Origin: Pseudomonadota bacterium
GTDB taxonomy: Bacteria > Pseudomonadota > Gammaproteobacteria > Steroidobacterales > Steroidobacteraceae
DNA: 43,668 nt
NCBI GenBank assembly: GCA_025355245.1
Contig: JANXZZ010000125.1
Coordinates: 1-43,668 of the forward strand
Direction of reading: 5' to 3'
A program made the position numbers and the translations under genes. The notes beneath the pieces were generated by a model. It was not told the DNA's origin. It made no database searches and worked only from the letters and a program-made list of their open reading frames with translations. Within the stretch, counting starts at the first letter, position 1. Each line of letters opens with the position of its first letter. Positions 34,361 to 42,796 of this stretch are shown here, in pieces.

Positions 34361-35701
34361 TCAGTCCCGTTTCGACGCACGGTTCCGGCCGACGATCGCG
34401 CGGCTCAGCCGGAACAGCGGCCAGCCGGTCAGCAGGATCACGACGCCGGTGGCCGCGAGACCCGGCTCCACGACGAGCACCCGGGCCGACACCGCGACCA
34501 GGCACAGGAAGTAGATCGCCGGGAGCACGGGATAGCCCACCATCGCAAATCCGCCGTCGCCCACGTGCCGGCGCCGGAGCACGAACAGCGTCGATGCGAC
34601 CACCGCAAGCGTGAGTGCATCGGTGAACATCACGTAGTTGAGCAGCTTCTCGAACGAGCCGAGCACGAACGCGGGCAGCAGCATCGTCGCGCCCGCGAAC
34701 AGGAGCGCGACCCCCTGCACCTGGGTTTTCGGGTTCACGTGCAGGAACGCGCGCGGCAACACGCCGTCCTCGGCCATCGCGTAGAACGTGCGCGGCATCT
34801 GCATGATCTGGGCGTTCACGAACCCCATCGCCGACATGAACACCGCGACCGAGATCACGGCTCCCCCGGAGGGTCCGAACGTCGCCCGCGAGAGCGCCGC
34901 GGCCACCAGCTTCGAGTCCGCGATACCCGAGGTGCCGAGCGAGCGCTGGTAGGCGAGATTGAGGAGCAAGTAGAGCGCCACGACCGTGAACATCCCACCC
35001 GCGATCGCGAACGGAAAACGCCGCCGCGCGTTCTTGAGGTCGGCACCCAGGTTCATCGTCAGCTGGTAGCCGCCGTAGGCGTAGAAGCAGGGGACGAGGG
35101 CGGAAGCGAGGCGTGGGAGCCAGGGGGTCGTCGGGACGGGTTCCGCGACGTCGACGTGGGGCGCGAGCCAAAGCGCGAGTGCCGCAAGCGCGAGCATCAT
35201 GACGATCTTGGCGGCCGACAGCAGGTTCTGCGTGCGTGCGCCCGAGCGGATGCCGCGGTAGTTCAATACGAGGAGCACCAGCATGCTCGCGCAGGCGAGG
35301 GTCAGCGTGCCCTGGGGGTTTCGTATCGACGCCGGCAGGATGAGCGGCCCCAGGTACTCGGCGCCGATGAACGCGACCCCGGCCGCACTCGCGCCCTGCA
35401 TCAGCGCCTGGGCCCAATTGAGCATGAACGCGAACGTCGGGTGGTAGCAGTCGGCGACGACCCGGTAGAAGCCCCCGGCGCGGGGGTAGCGCGCACCGAT
35501 CTCGGCGAAAGTGAACGCGCCGATGAGGCTTACGAGGCCGGCCAGGATCCAGGCGCCATAGAAGAGTGTCGTTTCCGCGGCCGCGCCCGCGACGATCGCC
35601 GGGGTCCGGAAGATGCCGATGCCGACCACGAGCGAGAACACGACCATCGCCGTGTCGAAGGTCGACAGGCGCGCGGCAATGTCCTTCTGCTCAGTCGCCA
35701 C
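34361..35701 (-). CDS. APC-family amino acid permease
   Basis: A 446-residue inner-membrane transporter with about 12 transmembrane helices. The first helix has the APC-type hallmark VVFSLVVGIGIFRTPAIVAG. Other marks are FAEIGARYPRAGGFYRVVAD in helix 2/3 and FYAYGGYQLTMNLGADLKNA in helix 6, with a mobile-barrel layout. It likely imports amino acids or related amines by proton symport or exchange. GTG 35701 overlaps the end of the aminotransferase gene by 11 bp, indicating an operon and a possible link between the imported compound and that enzyme. Confidence 0.88.
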   Translation of the reverse strand: MATEQKDIAARLSTFDTAMVVFSLVVGIGIFRTPAIVAGAAAETTLFYGAWILAGLVSLIGAFTFAEIGARYPRAGGFYRVVADCYHPTFAFMLNWAQALMQGASAAGVAFIGAEYLGPLILPASIRNPQGTLTLACASMLVLLVLNYRGIRSGARTQNLLSAAKIVMMLALAALALWLAPHVDVAEPVPTTPWLPRLASALVPCFYAYGGYQLTMNLGADLKNARRRFPFAIAGGMFTVVALYLLLNLAYQRSLGTSGIADSKLVAAALSRATFGPSGGAVISVAVFMSAMGFVNAQIMQMPRTFYAMAEDGVLPRAFLHVNPKTQVQGVALLFAGATMLLPAFVLGSFEKLLNYVMFTDALTLAVVASTLFVLRRRHVGDGGFAMVGYPVLPAIYFLCLVAVSARVLVVEPGLAATGVVILLTGWPLFRLSRAIVGRNRASKRD

Positions 35702-36851
35702 GGAGCGCCTCGTCCAGAAGCCCGGCGAGCTGCCGGTACTGTTCGATGTTGTTGTAGAGCTGGGCGGACACCCGGAGCAGCGGGACCGGATACGGGTAGA
35801 GCCAGGTCCGTACGCCGCGTTCCCGGAACCACGCGGCCAGTCCGTCGCTGTCGAGGCGCGCCGCCGGCGAACCCGGCGCCGGCTTTGGCAACGGGATCGA
35901 TGCGATCGACCCGATCATCAACTCTGGCGCGGGGGAAGGGATGTCGAAGGCCGAGAGCAGGAGCTCCCGGGCGCGCAGCGCGAGCGCGCGGTTCGTGGCC
36001 ATGATTTCCGTCCAGCCGCCGGGCAACAAGCCGCCCATGTAGCGCACAACTTCCGGAATGCAGAGCCAGGGCGACGGATCCCACGTGCCGGTCCAGTCGA
36101 ATTCCGCCCGCAGCCCCTGGGAGTAGCCGTGGCTGATCGTGAGCGGATGGAGGTCCTCGTGCCGGTCTCGCCGCACGTGCAGGAACGCCGCGCCTTTCGG
36201 CGCGCACAGCCACTTGTGGGCATTCCCGGTGTAGTAGGCGGCACCCAGCTTGGCCAACGCGAGCGGTACCATGCCGGGGGCATGGGCCCCGTCGACCAGT
36301 GTCTCGACGCCTCGCGCGCACAACTCCTCGACCAGCCGCGCCACCGGCATCACGAGCGCAGTGGGGCTCGTCACGTGATCGAGGAGCGCAAGGCGGGTTC
36401 GCGAGGTCACGCACCCGAGAATCGGGTCGACGATCTCGGCTTCGCTGCGGAGCGGGAACGGAATCGGTGCCACGACCGCCTTGAGCCCCGTGCGGCTCGC
36501 GATGAAATCGACCGTCTTCTTGCAGGCCGCGTAGGTGTGGCTCGTGAGCAGCAGCTCGTCCCCGGGATTGAACCGAAGCGACCGCAGGACCGCGTTGACG
36601 CCGCTGGTCGCGTTCGGCACGAACACGAGGTCTTGGGGGTCCGCTCCGAGGAACGGCGCGAATTCCTCGCGCGCGGCATTGATGCGGGCCGGCAGGTGCA
36701 CCGCAAGGAAATCGACGGGTTCGCGCTCGAGCTCCTCGCGTAGCGCGGCCTGCGCGTCGAGGACCGCGGCCGGGCAGGCGCCGAACGAGCCGTGGTTCAG
36801 GAACGTGACCGTGGGGTCGAGGCGCCAGAGCGACGGAAAGTTGTGAGCCAC
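35691..36851 (-). CDS. Class V aminotransferase-like PLP enzyme (isopenicillin-N-epimerase type)
   Basis: A 386-residue fold-type I PLP enzyme, starting at GTG 36851. The N-terminus FLNHGSFGACP resembles isopenicillin-N-epimerase-like members. The PLP pocket is visible: NATSGVNAVLRSL, the phosphate and ring contacts in LLDHVTSPTALVMP, Asp in LVDGAHAPG, and the Schiff-base Lys213 in YYTGNAHKWLCAPKG. The activity could be epimerase, lyase or desulfurase; the sequence does not decide. Its stop overlaps the start of the APC permease gene, so the pair probably handles one amino acid or amine. Confidence 0.88.
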   Translation of the reverse strand: MAHNFPSLWRLDPTVTFLNHGSFGACPAAVLDAQAALREELEREPVDFLAVHLPARINAAREEFAPFLGADPQDLVFVPNATSGVNAVLRSLRFNPGDELLLTSHTYAACKKTVDFIASRTGLKAVVAPIPFPLRSEAEIVDPILGCVTSRTRLALLDHVTSPTALVMPVARLVEELCARGVETLVDGAHAPGMVPLALAKLGAAYYTGNAHKWLCAPKGAAFLHVRRDRHEDLHPLTISHGYSQGLRAEFDWTGTWDPSPWLCIPEVVRYMGGLLPGGWTEIMATNRALALRARELLLSAFDIPSPAPELMIGSIASIPLPKPAPGSPAARLDSDGLAAWFRERGVRTWLYPYPVPLLRVSAQLYNNIEQYRQLAGLLDEALRGD

Positions 36852-36996
36852 GGCGGAATGATGCTAGCACGCGGGTCGGGCGCGCTTTTCAGGGGCGTCG
36901 GCAATCAGGCATTATTTGGGGCCCGCGGCACCCCTCGATAAAGCGTCGTTGGTCTCCTGCGGCGTGGCCGCGAACCGCGGCAGTACGGAAACCCCC

Positions 36997-37551
36997 ATGC
37001 GTCGGAACCCCGGGCCCTCCTTCTCCCGGCGCGCGCGCCTGCTGCGCTCGCTGTTCGGCGCGGCCGCTCCCTTCGTTTACCTGGGCGTCGGCGTCCTGTT
37101 CCTCGCCTTCGCTTCCCTCGCCCCCGCGCCGACCGCTGCGCCCGTGGCGCAGGTCCGCGTTCGTGGCGACCTCAGGGATTCCACCGTCGAATCGCGCCCC
37201 GACGGCAGTGTGCGCGCTGTGCATTTTTCGGTCAGGAACTCGCCGCGGCTTTACTGGACCACGGAGACGGGAGGTGCACTGACCGCGCCGCGCAAGGACG
37301 GCCGGGACCTGCACCTCGAGTTCTACGCCGCGCCGAGTCCGGGCGCTGGAGCTACGGGCGAAACGCGAGCCTACGACGTCCTCGTCAACGGAAAACTGCT
37401 CGTCGCCGCGGCAGCGAAGGTACGGACCGAGGCGACGGTCCTGCGGCTTGTGGTGGGTCTCGTCGGCAGCACGAGCCTCGTGCTCGGACTCGTTCTCTGG
37501 GCCGTCAACTTCCGTCGGCAACCCCGCCGCTCCGTGGTCGGCAACCGATGA
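36997..37551 (+). CDS. Two-helix membrane hypothetical protein
   Basis: A 184-residue protein from the ATG at about 36997 (MRRNPGPSFSRRARLLRSLF); an upstream TTG would add 27 residues that look unrelated. A basic N-terminus leads into transmembrane helix 1 (APFVYLGVGVLFLAFASLAP). A periplasmic domain of about 100 residues with beta-rich sequence follows (VRVRGDLRDSTVESRPDGSV, then HFSVRNSPRLYWTTETGG). Helix 2 is near the C-terminus (LRLVVGLVGSTSLVLGLVLW), ending FRRQPRRSVVGNR. Both ends are therefore cytoplasmic. No family recognised. It is divergent from the aminotransferase gene. Confidence 0.65.
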   Translation: MRRNPGPSFSRRARLLRSLFGAAAPFVYLGVGVLFLAFASLAPAPTAAPVAQVRVRGDLRDSTVESRPDGSVRAVHFSVRNSPRLYWTTETGGALTAPRKDGRDLHLEFYAAPSPGAGATGETRAYDVLVNGKLLVAAAAKVRTEATVLRLVVGLVGSTSLVLGLVLWAVNFRRQPRRSVVGNR

Positions 37552-37718
37552 ATGCGTTCGGAATTCCGCCCGCCCGCGGCCGACCCCGCGCTCCGTTCAC
37601 GTACACTTCGAAGCGCACCGAGGCCGGCCACTCGTCCTGGCCGGTGCGAAGCCTCCGAGCGTAGTCCGGGATGAACGGCCGGGTGAGCGGGGACTGCGAA
37701 CTCGGCGGAGTGTGAGTC

Positions 37719-37961
37719 GTGCAAGGACTCTCGAGCGGAATGCAGTCCGTGCTGGTGGCCGCCGGGCTGCTGCTCGCCGTGCGAGCGCTGACATACCTGC
37801 TCACGGCCCGCGTGTATTTCACGTGCGCGGCTCGCCGGCTGTCGGTCTCGACCGCGGAAGCCGCGGAGGCCCTGGCCGACTCATACGATCACATCCGGCA
37901 CGGCGGACCACCGGAACCCGGCGACGGCCGCGCCGATGCCGGGCACGCCCCTGACGGGTAG
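37719..37961 (+). CDS. Possible small membrane protein
   Basis: An 80-residue frame from GTG 37719. One or two hydrophobic stretches are visible (SVLVAAGLLLAVRALTYLLT, then ARVYFTCAARRLSV), followed by an acidic, Gly/Pro-rich tail (HIRHGGPPEPGDGRADAG). The start has only a weak ribosome site. It lies in the same direction after the two-helix membrane protein. Coding status is uncertain. Confidence 0.4.
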   Translation: MQGLSSGMQSVLVAAGLLLAVRALTYLLTARVYFTCAARRLSVSTAEAAEALADSYDHIRHGGPPEPGDGRADAGHAPDG

Positions 37962-38056
37962 CCCCGCATGCGACAAGAGGGCGCGGGCGCGCGCCGATTC
38001 CGATTTGCGCCGTGAGAGAATGGATTCGCCTCAAATCTTCATAGCGAATCGTCCTC

Positions 38057-38476
38057 GTGCTGACCTACGTCTACGTCGGGACCAATGATCTCGCTCGCGC
38101 GACGCGTTTCTATGACGCCGCGCTCGGCGCACTCGGACTCAGGCGCTGCGTCACGGGCGACCCCGAATGGGACCGCGTGTCGGCTGGATGGGGCACCTAC
38201 GAGGAAGGCGGCCTCCGCGAACTCGCGTTCTGGGTCGGAAAGCCCTTCAATGAGAAGGAGGCCACGGCTGGCAACGGCACGATGGTCGCGTTCAGGGCGA
38301 CTTCGTGGAAGGAGGTCGAGGACTTTCACGCCGCTGCGCTCGTCGAAGGAGGCTTATCCGAAGGGGTCCCGGGACTTCGGCCGCACTACGGCGCGGACTT
38401 CTACGCCGCGTACGTACGCGACCTCGACGGCAACAAGCTCGCCGTCGTCTGCCGCGGATTTACGGCACGGCCATAG
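38057..38476 (+). CDS. VOC/glyoxalase-family protein
   Basis: A 139-residue protein starting at GTG 38057. It has the vicinal-oxygen-chelate layout: TYVYVGTNDLARATRFYDAA at the start, ELAFWVGKPFN, TMVAFRATSWKEVEDFHAAA and the closing YAAYVRDLDGNKLAVVCRG. VOC proteins are metal enzymes or binding proteins (glyoxalases, dioxygenases, resistance proteins). Several usual metal ligands cannot be placed with certainty here (no His in the first strand), so activity is uncertain. It ends 37 bp before the end of the convergent hypothetical gene. Confidence 0.82.
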   Translation: MLTYVYVGTNDLARATRFYDAALGALGLRRCVTGDPEWDRVSAGWGTYEEGGLRELAFWVGKPFNEKEATAGNGTMVAFRATSWKEVEDFHAAALVEGGLSEGVPGLRPHYGADFYAAYVRDLDGNKLAVVCRGFTARP

Positions 38477-38513
38477 AAAGCGGCCAGCGCTCGCCGTCAT
38501 CCGGGAGCTGCCA

Positions 38514-39179
38514 CTACTGCACGGACTTTCGGACCAGAAAAGTCACGAACCCCGTCTCGCCGTTGGGCAACGTGAATACCGAAATCAGCATCTCATGCGG
38601 GTTGAAATCCTGACCGATTGGTCCCTGGATCAATTCGAATCCGACGCGTTGCCAATCCCGCGGCGACCCGTCGGCCATGCCCTCTGACTGGATCTCGCAG
38701 ATGGTCGCTCCGCAACGCACGACCGCCAGGTCGATCGTGTGGCGGTCGAGACCGCGCTGGTCGAAGTAGCCGTCAACGAAGGTTCGAATCTGTCCCTCCA
38801 TCGACTCGGCCCAAGCGTCGTCGCGCTCCTCGGCAATGAGTCGCTCGTGGACGGACGCCGCATCGTGCGCATTTGTGATCGAGCCGGGCGACGGAGCAAG
38901 AGCCTGCTCGAACCCCGGCGTAATCGGGATGATGATCCCGTGCCCCTTCGCAGCGGCGAGGTGCTGCACCGTCGCCGCAGGGGCGTCCGGCGGGATATTT
39001 CGCAGCATTTCGATGGACGGCGATGCCGCACCCAGCCCCGGAACGCCGGCACGAGGCTGGGCCCGCTCGGCGACGGTTTCCGGTTGACGTTGCTCCGGCG
39101 CGAAGACGTGCTGCACTGCCAGCGTAGCCGCGACTCCAATCACGCATCCCGCGATCAGCACGCCAAGCCATCGGGCCAT
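38514..39179 (-). CDS. Membrane-anchored hypothetical protein
   Basis: A 221-residue protein. I prefer ATG 39179 (MARWLGVLIAGCVIGVAATL) because GAGG precedes it; GTG 39194, which overlaps the upstream stop as GTGA, is the alternative. One N-terminal anchor is followed by a Pro/Ala/Gln linker and a periplasmic domain with two cysteines (VVRCGATICEIQSEG) that probably form a disulfide, then an EMLISVFTLPNGETGFVTFL strand pair. This resembles small envelope proteins of unknown role. It is coupled to the SGNH hydrolase gene and is last in the GH39 cluster. Confidence 0.62.
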   Translation of the reverse strand: MARWLGVLIAGCVIGVAATLAVQHVFAPEQRQPETVAERAQPRAGVPGLGAASPSIEMLRNIPPDAPAATVQHLAAAKGHGIIIPITPGFEQALAPSPGSITNAHDAASVHERLIAEERDDAWAESMEGQIRTFVDGYFDQRGLDRHTIDLAVVRCGATICEIQSEGMADGSPRDWQRVGFELIQGPIGQDFNPHEMLISVFTLPNGETGFVTFLVRKSVQ

Positions 39180-39190
39180 GTTCGTTGACC

Positions 39191-40089
39191 TCACTTGCCG
39201 GAGTGGGTTTCGGCGTCGAGCGTTTCGAACGCGAGGCGTTCGAGAACCTCGACGAGCGCGGACGGGATCCCGAGCTCGGCCGCCGCGCTTTCTTTCCCCC
39301 CAAGGCTGCGGGGATCGCGCCCGGTAACGCTGCCAAATATCACGAGCGTCTCCAGGTAGTAGCCGAACGTACTCGCGTGGTAGTGGTCAGCCGCCCAGAG
39401 GTTGACCGCATCTCCCCGGGACTCGACGTACGGGTTCGCTGCGGCGACACCGGATTCGATCGCGCGGTTCCACGCCTGACCGACCGGCACGACGGCGCGA
39501 ATATTCGCGGACGCCGCAAGCGCCTGATCGCAGGCCGCGCGGACGTCGGTCTCCATCGCCGCGATCGACCTCCCGAACCAATGGCCCGTCGGAACATAGG
39601 TCTGGTCGGCCCGTGACCACGTCGCGTCGAGCCGGACTTCCACCCGTGGATTCTTCGCTCGGAGCATCGCCGCTAGCTTCGCCGCATATTCAACGAACAG
39701 CGCCGGGTCGCCCGGCGCCTTCGAATCGAGCGTGCTGTAGCCCTGCAGGATCACGTGGTCCCAAGGCCGGTCGATCAGCGCTCGCTTCTCGCTGTAGTGG
39801 AATTCGAAGTCGGACGAGCCTCTGGTCTCGAGGCTGACGTCGAAGTACAGGCCCGCCTCGTCGGTAAAAGTCTTGAACAATGCCGGCACGCCGCCGATGT
39901 TCGAGCCATTGAGGTCGCTGACGCTGTCCGGCCGGTAGTGCTCGATGGGCGAGAGCGCGCCGTAGATGAAGCTGTTGCCAATGAACAGGATCGTGTCCGC
40001 GTATGACGCCGGGCTCGCGGCCGCAAGAACGACGAGAGCGATCCAGACTGAGCGGGCGATGCGCCGCGGAACCTTCGTTGCTATTTCAT
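39191..40089 (-). pseudogene. SGNH/GDSL-type hydrolase with a disrupted start (frameshift after the ATG)
   Basis: The frame ending at 39191 is open back to about 40084 but has no ATG, GTG or TTG until GTG 39889, deep inside the domain. Just upstream, ATG 40087-40089 is followed by AAA TAG. One extra A there would give MKIATKVPRRIARSVWIALV with a full signal peptide ending ASYA, then DTILFIGNSFIYG. That GNSF block is the nucleophile motif of SGNH hydrolases, and the C-terminal WAADHYHASTFGYYLE supplies the Asp-x2-His pair. The restored protein has about 300 residues. Family members are esterases or carbohydrate deacetylases. It lies between the lipoprotein esterase and the anchored hypothetical, so an accessory role in glycan degradation is likely. 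A sequencing error or a rare start codon are alternatives to true inactivation. Confidence 0.65.
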
Positions 40090-40107
40090 CCGCCGACGTA
40101 GGCTACG

Positions 40108-40848
40108 TCACTTCGGGGCGCCGTTCCGGTGATGATCGAGCAGCCATTCAAAGAGCTTGGGATCGGCGTACGCCGGCACCCACGCGCTATGGCCGAGCTC
40201 CGGATAGATCGTGATACGCGCGTGGCCGCCGCACCTGTTGATGGCATCGACCATCGCCTGATCGTCCGCCATCAGCACGGCCGTGTCCATTCCACCGTGA
40301 AATGCCCACACCGGAGTGTCCTTGAGCGCGCAGGCGACATCCGGGTTCCACTGCCCCGACATCGGCGCGATGGCCGCAAAGCGCTCCGGATTCATGCTCG
40401 CCCAGCCGTAGCTCCATTCCCCGCCCATGCTGAAGCCCGTCAGGTACACGCGATCGGCATCGAGCGGCAGGCGCTCGAGCAATTCATCGAGCATCGCGTT
40501 CAACGTTGATGGATCGAATCCGGCAGCGGCATCCCGCGCCTGCGGCGAAACGACGATGAACGGGAAGTCCTTGCGCGTCTCGAGGAGCATCGTGAGCCCC
40601 TGGCCCCTCAGGCGGTTTAGGTCGTGACCCGATTCGCCGGACCCGTGCATGTAGATCAGCAGCGGATACTTCTTGCCGCCGTGCGCATCGAAGCCCGCGG
40701 GCAGATAGAGAAGAAAATCGCCGCCGACCCGCTGCGTGACGCTGCGCTCGAAGTGCGCGGCGTGCTGGCCTTCCGCGACCGGCCAGTTGACGCGGTCGGC
40801 GCACGATGCGAGGACCGCGATCGCGGACGCGAGAACGATGCGCTTCAT
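40108..40848 (-). CDS. Lipoprotein alpha/beta-hydrolase (PHB depolymerase/dienelactone-hydrolase-like esterase)
   Basis: A 246-residue protein starting at ATG 40848 with GGAGA upstream. The N-terminus ends in a lipobox, VLASC, so it should be lipid-anchored. The hydrolase fold shows YLPAGFDAHGGKKYPLLIYM with HGSGESG as oxyanion region, the nucleophile Ser140 in GFSMGGEWSYG, Asp in FHGGMDTAV and His in YPELGHSAW. This is the layout of secreted esterases of the feruloyl/acetyl-xylan or PHB-depolymerase type. The GH39 gene 39 bp upstream and the SGNH hydrolase downstream suggest action on substituted plant polysaccharide. Confidence 0.87.
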   Translation of the reverse strand: MKRIVLASAIAVLASCADRVNWPVAEGQHAAHFERSVTQRVGGDFLLYLPAGFDAHGGKKYPLLIYMHGSGESGHDLNRLRGQGLTMLLETRKDFPFIVVSPQARDAAAGFDPSTLNAMLDELLERLPLDADRVYLTGFSMGGEWSYGWASMNPERFAAIAPMSGQWNPDVACALKDTPVWAFHGGMDTAVLMADDQAMVDAINRCGGHARITIYPELGHSAWVPAYADPKLFEWLLDHHRNGAPK

Positions 40849-40887
40849 CCCAGGGTCTCCTTCACGCGCCGGATCGCCGCGCCGCCT

Positions 40888-42384
40888 TCATTCGATCGTC
40901 ACGAGCGTCAGTCCGTGCGCCGCGATCGCGGGCTTCAACTCGCCGTTGACGAAGGCACGCGTCGCCGCCGGCGGCAACGCCGCCGCTCGCTTGAGCTCGG
41001 CGAGCTGCTGGACGGTCGGATAGCGCGGGGAGTTCATCGCGACGTACGCGGGTCCCACGTCGCCGTGCTCAGGATCGATCGAAACGACTTGTGCCGATTG
41101 CGCGGGCGAGCCCTTGAGCCGGAGGACGACGCTACGCGTCGCACCCACCGCGCCGGGGGCCGAGGAATTCCACAGCGCAACGGCCAGTGCGCCGTCAGCC
41201 CGACGCGTCACGAGCGCCGCCTCGGACGCGACGTCCAAGCGTACATCGCCCAAACGGTGCAGGAGCGCAAAGGCATTGAACGCGGGCTTGGGGATGCCGC
41301 CCGCCGCGATGAGCCCATAACCGCCGTAGAACGGCGTCTTTACGGGGCCCCGCTCCTCGAACACGTCGGAGAACGTCCAGTAGGACATGTCATCGACCAG
41401 CCCGTCGCATTGGCGAATCGTGTCCGCGAGCCACGGGCCCATGTAGGAGGCGTCCGTGACTGTCACTTCGTTGGCAAAGCTCGCGTTGAACTCGCTCCAG
41501 ATCAACGGCAGGGCAGGGAACGGGGACTTCCTGATCTCGTCGTGGACCTTGCGGACGGCGCGGCACACCATCTGCTCGCGCGGGACCGGCGTGTGCGTTC
41601 CGAATACGTCCTCGGGCTTGTCATTCGCATAGACGTGCGTCGACACGAAGTCGACCGGCACGTGGTTGTCGGCACAATGCTGCACGAACTCCGGGACCCA
41701 CGCCGCTTGCGCCGACGCGGGGCCGCCGACCCGCAGGCGCGCATCGACCGCCTTCAGTGCGCGCGCCGTGTGGTCGTAGAGCTCGAAGTACGTCGACTGC
41801 TTCGGGTGTCCGCCCCAGAAATCGAGGTTCGGCTCGTTCCACACCTCGAAGTACCATAGCGCCACTTCGTCGATTCCGTAGCGCTCGCTGATGTGACGAG
41901 CGAACGCCGTGATGAGCGCATCCCAGCGCTCGTAGCTCCTGGGCGGGGAAATGTTCGGCTTGTACCAGAAGCTGTGCGGCATAGATTCGCGCGCGAGCTT
42001 GTTCGGCATGAAGCTGAGCTCGACGAAGGGACGCACGCCAACCGCCAGCAAGCCGTCGTAGACCTGGTCGACGTAGGAGAAGTTGTGGACGGGCTTGCCG
42101 TTCTTGTCCTCGTCGTAGATGCCGAGCTCGTCGTGCAGGATCGCGTGAAAGCGCACGTAGCCCACGGCCGTCGCGCTTTTGAGCGTTTTCAGGTCCTGCC
42201 GGTAGCTGTCGCGCAGGCTGAGCGCTGCGCGTCCGGAACCGAACATCCGCTCCCAGTAGTGCGGGAACGGATGCGCGCGCGCGGCAGCATCGACGATCAC
42301 GATGTCTTCGCTGGCAGCCAAGGCGAGCGTTGGGGCGATGACGGTGAGTACCAGTGCAGCGAAGCTGCCGGCGTTGCGGAACAT
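40888..42384 (-). CDS. GH39-type glycoside hydrolase (beta-xylosidase-like), exported
   Basis: A 498-residue protein; ATG 42384 begins the signal peptide (FAALVLTVIAPTLALAASED), while the frame is open to TTG 42420. The barrel has the two catalytic glutamates of family GH39: acid/base Glu184 in YFEVWNEPNLDFWGG and nucleophile Glu298 in LIWSEFNASF, 114 residues apart (about 117 in characterised beta-xylosidases). Other marks are YVRFHAILHDELGIYDE and VDFVSTHVYAND. A beta-sandwich region follows. Members release xylose or other sugars from oligosaccharides. The first gene of a cluster with an esterase and an SGNH hydrolase, divergent from a LacI-type regulator. Confidence 0.9.
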   Translation of the reverse strand: MFRNAGSFAALVLTVIAPTLALAASEDIVIVDAAARAHPFPHYWERMFGSGRAALSLRDSYRQDLKTLKSATAVGYVRFHAILHDELGIYDEDKNGKPVHNFSYVDQVYDGLLAVGVRPFVELSFMPNKLARESMPHSFWYKPNISPPRSYERWDALITAFARHISERYGIDEVALWYFEVWNEPNLDFWGGHPKQSTYFELYDHTARALKAVDARLRVGGPASAQAAWVPEFVQHCADNHVPVDFVSTHVYANDKPEDVFGTHTPVPREQMVCRAVRKVHDEIRKSPFPALPLIWSEFNASFANEVTVTDASYMGPWLADTIRQCDGLVDDMSYWTFSDVFEERGPVKTPFYGGYGLIAAGGIPKPAFNAFALLHRLGDVRLDVASEAALVTRRADGALAVALWNSSAPGAVGATRSVVLRLKGSPAQSAQVVSIDPEHGDVGPAYVAMNSPRYPTVQQLAELKRAAALPPAATRAFVNGELKPAIAAHGLTLVTIE

Positions 42385-42663
42385 GGGCCCCAGTCTCGGG
42401 CGCGAAGGCGTCTCGATCAAACTTTATCGGCCGAGCGACCGCTGCGGCTCGCCCGGCAGCTGTTGCGCGGAGCCAACCGCACGCAGCGCGCGCTCGACCG
42501 CGCGGGCTTCGACGCGAAAATCGAAAATCCAGACTTCCATTTTGCTGTGAGCGACACCGCACGGACAGCCGAGGATTCGCGCGTCCAGAGTGCCGTTCCA
42601 GGGGCTCCCGCATGCCCTCAAGTCGCGCGCAGCACGCTGTGCAGTGCAGCATTTGGCAGGTGC

Positions 42664-42688
42664 GAAGTGTGGCGCTTTCGCACACTTC
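42664..42688. promoter_or_regulatory. 8-bp perfect inverted repeat
   Basis: GAAGTGTG (42664-42671) and CACACTTC (42681-42688) are exact reverse complements around nine bases. It sits directly in front of the TTGACA at 42691. It could be an operator for another regulator or an activator site. Confidence 0.45.
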
Positions 42689-42735
42689 AGTTGACAACCT
42701 GCCGGGTAGAGAGAGTAGTCTCTGGGTCGCGGTTA

Positions 42736-42770
42736 GGCAAACGTTTACATTCGGCATGTAAGCGTTTCCG
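42736..42770. promoter_or_regulatory. Two LacI-family operator-like sites, 21 bp apart
   Basis: GGCAAACGTTTACAT (42736-42750) and ATGTAAGCGTTTCCG (42756-42770) each contain the AA-x-CGTTT core typical of LacI/GalR-family operators with a central CG. They are mirror images of each other around TCGGC, and their centres are 21 bp, two helical turns, apart. The second site ends 26 bp before the regulator's ATG. They suggest autoregulation and possibly control of the GH39 cluster. Confidence 0.7.
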
Positions 42771-42796
42771 TGGACCGCGCATTTCGAGGGGGGTTG

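Larger units (their letters stand above)
42385..42796. promoter_or_regulatory. Regulatory region between the GH39 and LacI-type genes
   Basis: A 412-bp divergent spacer. It contains the inverted repeat at 42664-42688, a TTGACA hexamer at 42691-42696 pointing toward the regulator gene (a weak partner at about 42714-42719) and the paired operator-like sites at 42736-42770. No gene is credible inside it. Confidence 0.55.

Noticed and set aside
34565-36743. Long plus-strand frames opposite the permease and aminotransferase
   Set aside because: Shadows of two clearly recognised minus-strand genes.
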